Source of the DNA: Timema cristinae
Taxonomy: Eukaryota; Arthropoda; Insecta; Phasmatodea; Timematidae
NCBI GenBank assembly: GCA_039000515.1
Contig: JBCFYV010000935.1
Location: 865,702-929,701, forward strand
Direction: 5' to 3'
DNA length: 64,000 nt
The notes beneath the pieces were generated by a model, which made no database searches, was not told the DNA's origin, and saw only the letters and a program-made list of their open reading frames with translations. The translations under genes and the position numbers were made by a program. Shown piece after piece: positions 59,895 to 64,000 of this stretch (positions are counted from its first letter, which is position 1; the number at the start of each line of letters is the position of its first letter).

Positions 59895-60140
59895 ATATTA
59901 TAGAAAGACTGCACCAGCTTACAGAAGTGGCCCTTGATGGTAGGCATCTCCAAGTCACGAGCGTAAGTTCCAGGTACCTAGTATTGCTCGACCATCTTAT
60001 CTGCTCTCCAAAAAACAGCCGGAGTGCGGCTGGCTTGTAGAACTTTCTTTCCCATGTGGATAGTACTGCTGTGCACAGCTTCCCTTGCCATGACTCCACT
60101 ACTAGAGCCGTGTCGTCCGCATACAGTGCCAACTATCTAC
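59895..60140 (-). pseudogene. LINE reverse transcriptase fragment with YADD motif
   Basis: The minus frame 60132-59893 reads ALYADDTALVVESWQGKL at its start, containing the YADD catalytic motif of reverse transcriptases. It continues with FFGEQIRWSSNTRYLELTLV, matching the LFGEPIPW...YLGVTLD words that follow about 60-80 residues later in intact LINEs. The spacing between them is shorter than usual, so an internal deletion is likely. The fragment starts exactly where the piggyBac pseudogene ends. The family differs in sequence from the other LINE remnants of the window. Confidence 0.75.
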
Positions 60141-60144
60141 TATC

Positions 60145-61029
60145 TGGTATGATTACTGGTTTACCTAAGTACGGAAAGAAAGAATAAACATACCCGGTTG
60201 CACTATCAAACAACACAAGCACTTTCAATCCAAACTTCACAGGCTTGTTAGGATTGTAAACTTTGAATGAAACAACTCCTTTGAATTTCATAGTGCTCTC
60301 GTCCACAGAAACATTCTCTGAAAGAGTTTAGAACACTCTGCAACTTTCATAGATATATTCCAAAAAGGCCTCATTTAGTGGTTTATATTTACTGTATTTC
60401 CCTGTCTATGATTACTATTTAGGTGAAGGCTTGGAAACATAAGCATGAATTCTTTGGATGAAAATACGTCACTAAAGATGGCATGGGTTTGTACCACTCC
60501 CTGCTGCCATATATTCTTTTATGTCATTTCAGAGATTCAGACCCATATTTTTTATGACATTTAACATCACCTCTATGTCAACTACATCACAATGTTTCCA
60601 TTTGTTGCATCGTGAATTAGATGAATGAATATCTCCTGCCTGCTTGTTTCATATCACCATATAGGTTAGTTTCCTTACATATATGTTCTAACATTTCACT
60701 TCCAAAAAAGATCTTAAAATATTCTACAGGATGTGTATCTAAAAATCAAAATGGCTTGTCAGAATTATAGAATGGTTCGCTTTTGTATTGAACAAAACAT
60801 TATGTGTTGGTCCGTGATCATTGTTGCTGACATCTGTATGGCTGATGGCTGTGGTATTGGTAGTTGTGATGTCATTGTCCAAGTCACTTGAATCCTCCCT
60901 CTCCATTGATTCACTATCTTCAAGATAAACACTGTTATTTTATTCACTTGTAAGATCACTAATACCATTATTATTCATATTTGACAATAAATCCCTCACT
61001 CTTGCCGTCTCTTCATCAGATACCATGTT
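60145..61029 (-). pseudogene. piggyBac-like transposase, truncated and frameshifted
   Basis: The minus strand opens with MVSDEETARVRDLLSNM at 61029 and an acidic stretch (LEDSESMEREDSSDLDNDI). After a shift comes DTHPVEYFKIFFGSEMLEH with ICKETNLY (about 60655-60745), SRCNKWKHCDVVDIEVML (about 60560-60620), and then the strongest block: ENVSVDESTMKFKGVVSF, YNPNKPVKFGLKVLVLF and SATGYVYSFFPYLGKPV (about 60155-60320). DES carries the first catalytic aspartate of the DDE/D transposase core. Several stops and shifts, and the loss of the second half of the core, make it inactive. It is replaced at its C-terminal side by LINE sequence. Cut-and-paste piggyBac elements insert at TTAA. No intact ends were found. 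Confidence 0.85.
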
Positions 61030-61034
61030 GTTTA

Positions 61035-61439
61035 CTTACTATGGAAATGATAAGATAAGTCATGGTGTTGTCAAAACAATCTGAACATCTAAAATAATAG
61101 TTTACGTATAGCTATGATTTAGTTTCGAGTTAAAACACTATAATATATTTATATCTATGATGCCTGTTGCCATCTACTAAATATTCTGGAACTAAAAGAA
61201 AAATATTAGTGATGCTGAATATTACGTTAATGACACGTAAAGGATATTTAGTTACGGCGGAATTTATTGTAAATGACACTTGGAGAAAATTTTGACTGGC
61301 AGAATATTCCGTAAACGGCATGAGAAAGGTTAAAGTAATTTTCATGGGAAAATGAGAATTGCCTTTTTTTTTAATGTTTAACAATGTCTGGACACAATTA
61401 TTTTACATTTATTTGATCAACTTAACGTGTACTTTCTTA
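61035..61439. other. Region upstream of the piggyBac ORF with degenerate repeats
   Basis: GAATATTACGTTAATGACAC, GGAATTTATTGTAAATGACAC and GAATATTCCGTAAACGGCAT (about 61218-61322) are three related blocks spaced about 50 bases apart. They may be subterminal repeats of the transposon. No coding function is recognised. Confidence 0.35.
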
Positions 61440-61633
61440 ACCGACTGATTATATCAACACACGACTTACTAACCTAAATATAGAACCGACACAACATCCA
61501 GCCCCCGGTAGTTAATTCATCAATGTTATAGGATAAAGCCACATCCCACCAATGTTAAATTTTTCGGCCATGCCGGGAATAAAACCAGGGACCCTTAGCT
61601 CAGTAGAGAAACACGCTACCAACTGAGCTAAAG
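61440..61633 (-). mobile_element. tRNA-derived SINE or tRNA pseudogene
   Basis: On the minus strand TTTAGCTCAGTTGGTAGCGT (A box TAGCTCAGTTGG, intact) is followed by GGTCCCTGGTTTTATTCCCG (a degraded B box). A non-tRNA body continues to about 61440. The cloverleaf cannot be completed, so it is not a functional tRNA gene. Confidence 0.55.
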
Positions 61634-61829
61634 TTTCAAACTCCTAGAATTTTTTTTAAAAATCAAAATCATTAGAATGGATTTTGAGAAAATCTCTTTA
61701 TTTTATACTGCACTTCAGTAAACTACTTTTAGCTTTTGGGTTGGATATCTTATTCAAAAAACTCCTCTGAGGAACTTTATGAAAAACCCCTATACAAAAA
61801 TTTAGCTCTATCAATAAAAAGGTTTTGGT

Positions 61830-61990
61830 TCTAGTCCAAGATATTGACAGCCAATGTAGAAAATGGGAAAATTAGATGTTGGGAAAACCACTTTTTAGTT
61901 TCAGGGGGTCATGAAACGTTGACATTTATTGAAATTTTAAGTTCAATATTTTTGGTGATGACAAAAAGGATCAAGATAATGTAAAAATGA
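61830..61990. repeat. Dispersed repeat, copy 2
   Basis: TTCTAGTCCAAGATATTGAC AGCC and GGGTCATGAAACGTTGACAT TTATTGAAAT match 38705-38850. Confidence 0.5.
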
Positions 61991-62143
61991 AAGAATCATT
62001 GAAGGTTAGGGTGGTTTAGTAAGAGCTCACTATACCAACCACATAGCTAGCCCTTTACCGGAAATAATAGAGTTGTGAGCATATATCGGTCTGTTTATGT
62101 TGTCTTTCTGTTGTGTTGTTAAATGAGGGTTTATCATGTTCAG

Positions 62144-62237
62144 GTGCTGTCTCTGGCTGACGTCACGATGTGTCTTCTGTACATCAAGACAAGGACCTAC
62201 AAGCAATTGGAGGCGGAGGAAGACACGGTCGTAGCAT
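62144..62237 (+). CDS. Exon of an unrecognised membrane protein
   Basis: A pyrimidine-rich tract and ATGTTCAG precede 62144, and GTAAGC follows 62237. The exon starts at a codon boundary and encodes VLSLADVTMCLLYIKTR then TYKQLEAEEDTVVA plus one base. The first third is hydrophobic, like the end of a membrane segment, and the rest is a charged loop. It joins in frame to the next exon (62967), where the split codon becomes serine. An ATG at 62123 in the same frame, preceded by a stop, leaves open that this is a first exon. The base composition is clearly coding-like against the surrounding AT-rich sequence. I do not recognise the family. Confidence 0.6.
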
Positions 62238-62966
62238 GTAAGCTTTTCAACAGCTCTTATTTTCCCACTTAACTATTACAGGCGGATGCGCGGTGTAGAA
62301 AGATAGACACTCCAGTTGGGGGGGTTTTCTCACTGAATGGTTTATCACTCTTTCTCTGCGATGGTATGGGCTCGTAGGAAGACCACTAGAAAACTAGCAA
62401 ATCTACGTTCACGTCTGTTCATGTAATCTGCAACTGTCGTTTTAAATAGTTAATGTCAATAACTACAAGAGAACACAAGTAAAATAGTAAAATGCTAACA
62501 ATTTTGGTCGTGTACTATATGTATTTTACAAAAGGCTCCTCCTATGAAAATTGGAGAGTAGACTTTTTCTTATTTATGTCTTCATCTTCCCTTTTTTATT
62601 AGTGTAGATTTGTTGATATACCATATGGATAGTAGGATGTGGTGCATGTAGAAATCAGTTGTTCCTGCAAATATGAGAAACAGTATTTTACCATATCGGG
62701 TTTTTTGCCTTTTTAACAGATTTCAATTTTTAAAACAAAATAAAACAAAATAGTTTTTGTTTGTTTATTTTTGTAAAATGTTTTATTTACTCACAATTTC
62801 TTTATTGGCTGATTAACATTGTCTTTTAAACTACTAAAAACATGTTTATCATTATTATGATTATTACTATTACTATGTCAATTATCAAGAATATCTATTT
62901 TCAAACTTCCCTTTATTTGTAATAAAACAGATCCTAAGCTATGCATATTTGTATGTTTCTCCTCAG

Positions 62967-63052
62967 CCTTTCGGAGTTTGTACCTGACTGAGGCGTTTAT
63001 GAGCATGTTCCAATTCTTCACTTGTCTAATCTTTACCTACGGCTCTATAGTG
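62967..63052 (+). CDS. Next exon of the same membrane protein
   Basis: TTTCTCCTCAG precedes 62967 and GTAAGA follows 63052, both good splice sites. With two bases completing the codon left open at 62237, it encodes SFRSLYLTEAFMSMFQFF then TCLIFTYGSIV, ending at a codon boundary. The C-terminal half is strongly hydrophobic, so a further membrane segment begins here. The two exons give 60 continuous residues with a short charged cytosolic or lumenal loop between two membrane segments. The intron between them is 729 bases. The following exons lie beyond the window. The function is unknown. Confidence 0.6.
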
Positions 63053-64000
63053 GTAAGAATTTGTAAAATACAGTATTTAAATCCTGTCCTTATAGATATA
63101 TATTATATATTTTCTAAGGTGAGAAGTTAAATCTATAGCTGTTTTACGAAGTAAAACTTATTTAATAGTGGTTTACTGAAAGCTTTTTTTGAAAAAATTG
63201 TTCCAAACTATAATATAATAAGAGAAAGGTTGTTCTATTGTGTAACACCATTTATTTTAAACCTGTCCTGAGATATAACCAGGGTATTTTGGACCAGCAC
63301 TTGGTTCCTCAAACAAATCGATTACAAAGGTGGTCTTCCAAAATGTAATGTAGACATACTAAAGGATAGTATCCATTTGTCAAGAGCCCAAAACACATTA
63401 GTTACACAGACCTGCAATAAAAACTTCAAACCTTCTAGCTGTTCTTTATGTAATTTTAGGAACTGAATTCAAAATTCAGCCTAAATATTTCACATCACTC
63501 ACAGTTTTTTTACCAGCGTTTTGGCTCAAAATTGATATCGGGGGACTATTTGATAATGCTTCTGATGTTAACGTCCAATAGATTAAAGTGAGGTCGAACC
63601 CTTGAATTGGGATATTTTCAATGTATTCCCATTATTTAAATCATTCAAAAATTACTAAGAAAAAGTTAAATAATAAGTTATCCACCTCTATTTACAATTA
63701 CAAAACATTTTATAAATTAAGCATGTGACATCTCGCAACTAATTTTATCAAACTTGAACAGCGTTGAGGGAATAATAATTTCACACGATTTGACTGTAGT
63801 TTTAGCAGCCATCATTCATCCCAGATGACAACTATTGTAAACACAGACTAAACGTTGGAAAGATGACTCTCCCAACGTGGCTCAAACTCGATAAAGGAAG
63901 TTTCAATTGAAACACCGACCGTGAAAGATTTCAAATCCAAATGTAATAATATAGTATTGTGCTGAAGATATCCTATTCTTGTATTGTTGAAGAACAAACC
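63053..64000. other. Probable intron sequence, nothing recognised
   Basis: AT-rich sequence without another convincing exon, SINE or inverted repeat. It presumably belongs to the intron after the exon ending at 63052. Confidence 0.4.

Noticed and set aside
61558..61633. Functional tRNA gene on the minus strand
   Set aside because: The A box is good but the B box is degraded and neither acceptor nor anticodon stem can be completed. A SINE-type body follows.

Overview
The window looks like a repeat-dominated stretch of a large, AT-rich eukaryotic genome, most likely an arthropod and perhaps an insect. That guess rests on the degenerate non-LTR retrotransposons, tRNA-headed SINEs, piggyBac and hAT elements, GT-AG exons and long minisatellites. 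I cannot name the species. No bacterial, viral or organellar gene organisation is visible. A 100-N assembly gap lies at 7896-7995, and the sequence to its left looks error-rich.

Layout. 1-1985: a decayed minus-strand LINE (endonuclease, linker, reverse transcriptase) running off the left edge. 3.9-7.4 kb: a SINE with a tRNA-like head, a 56-bp satellite apparently built from such a head, and the 3' end of another LINE. 8.2-8.5 kb: a GC-rich island with a possible first coding exon. 9-20 kb: MITE and SINE remnants, including a SINE inserted with target duplications into a fold-back MITE. 21.8-23.05 kb: a 35-bp minisatellite. 24.2-24.5 kb: an ORF resembling a cytochrome P450 N-terminus. 26.1-27.3 kb: a 48-bp minisatellite open on both strands. 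33.5-35.2 kb: a LINE reverse-transcriptase C-terminus split by a 46-bp array grown from its own coding sequence. 35.9-37.2 kb: a near-perfect fold-back MITE, then a hAT-type MITE with an 8-bp duplication sitting on the end of a second hAT-like element. 43.4-45.5 kb: a 37-bp minisatellite abutting a frameshifted dynein heavy chain C-terminus. 45.6-46.75 kb: a Helitron-like element and a TCTG/TATG array. 50.7-51.9 kb: a higher-order ATT array. 52.9-54.6 kb: a LINE interrupted by a full SINE with an 11-bp duplication. 59-61.6 kb: a SINE, a TA-flanked MITE, a LINE RT fragment fused to a truncated piggyBac transposase, and another tRNA-like SINE.

Host genes. The best evidence is two phase-compatible exons at 62144-62237 and 62967-63052 (60 residues of a probable multi-pass membrane protein I do not recognise), with a weaker candidate exon at 58014-58143 and a weak first-exon candidate at 8449-8487. 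If they belong together, most of the window is intronic repeat sequence on the plus strand. No RNA gene other than tRNA-derived SINE heads was seen, and no CRISPR array or operon.

The main story is how tandem arrays and nested insertions arise. At least two of the minisatellites appear to have grown out of transposon sequence (a LINE ORF and a SINE tRNA-like head). Two otherwise different SINE families share one 3' tail. Several insertions can be ordered in time from intact target-site duplications.
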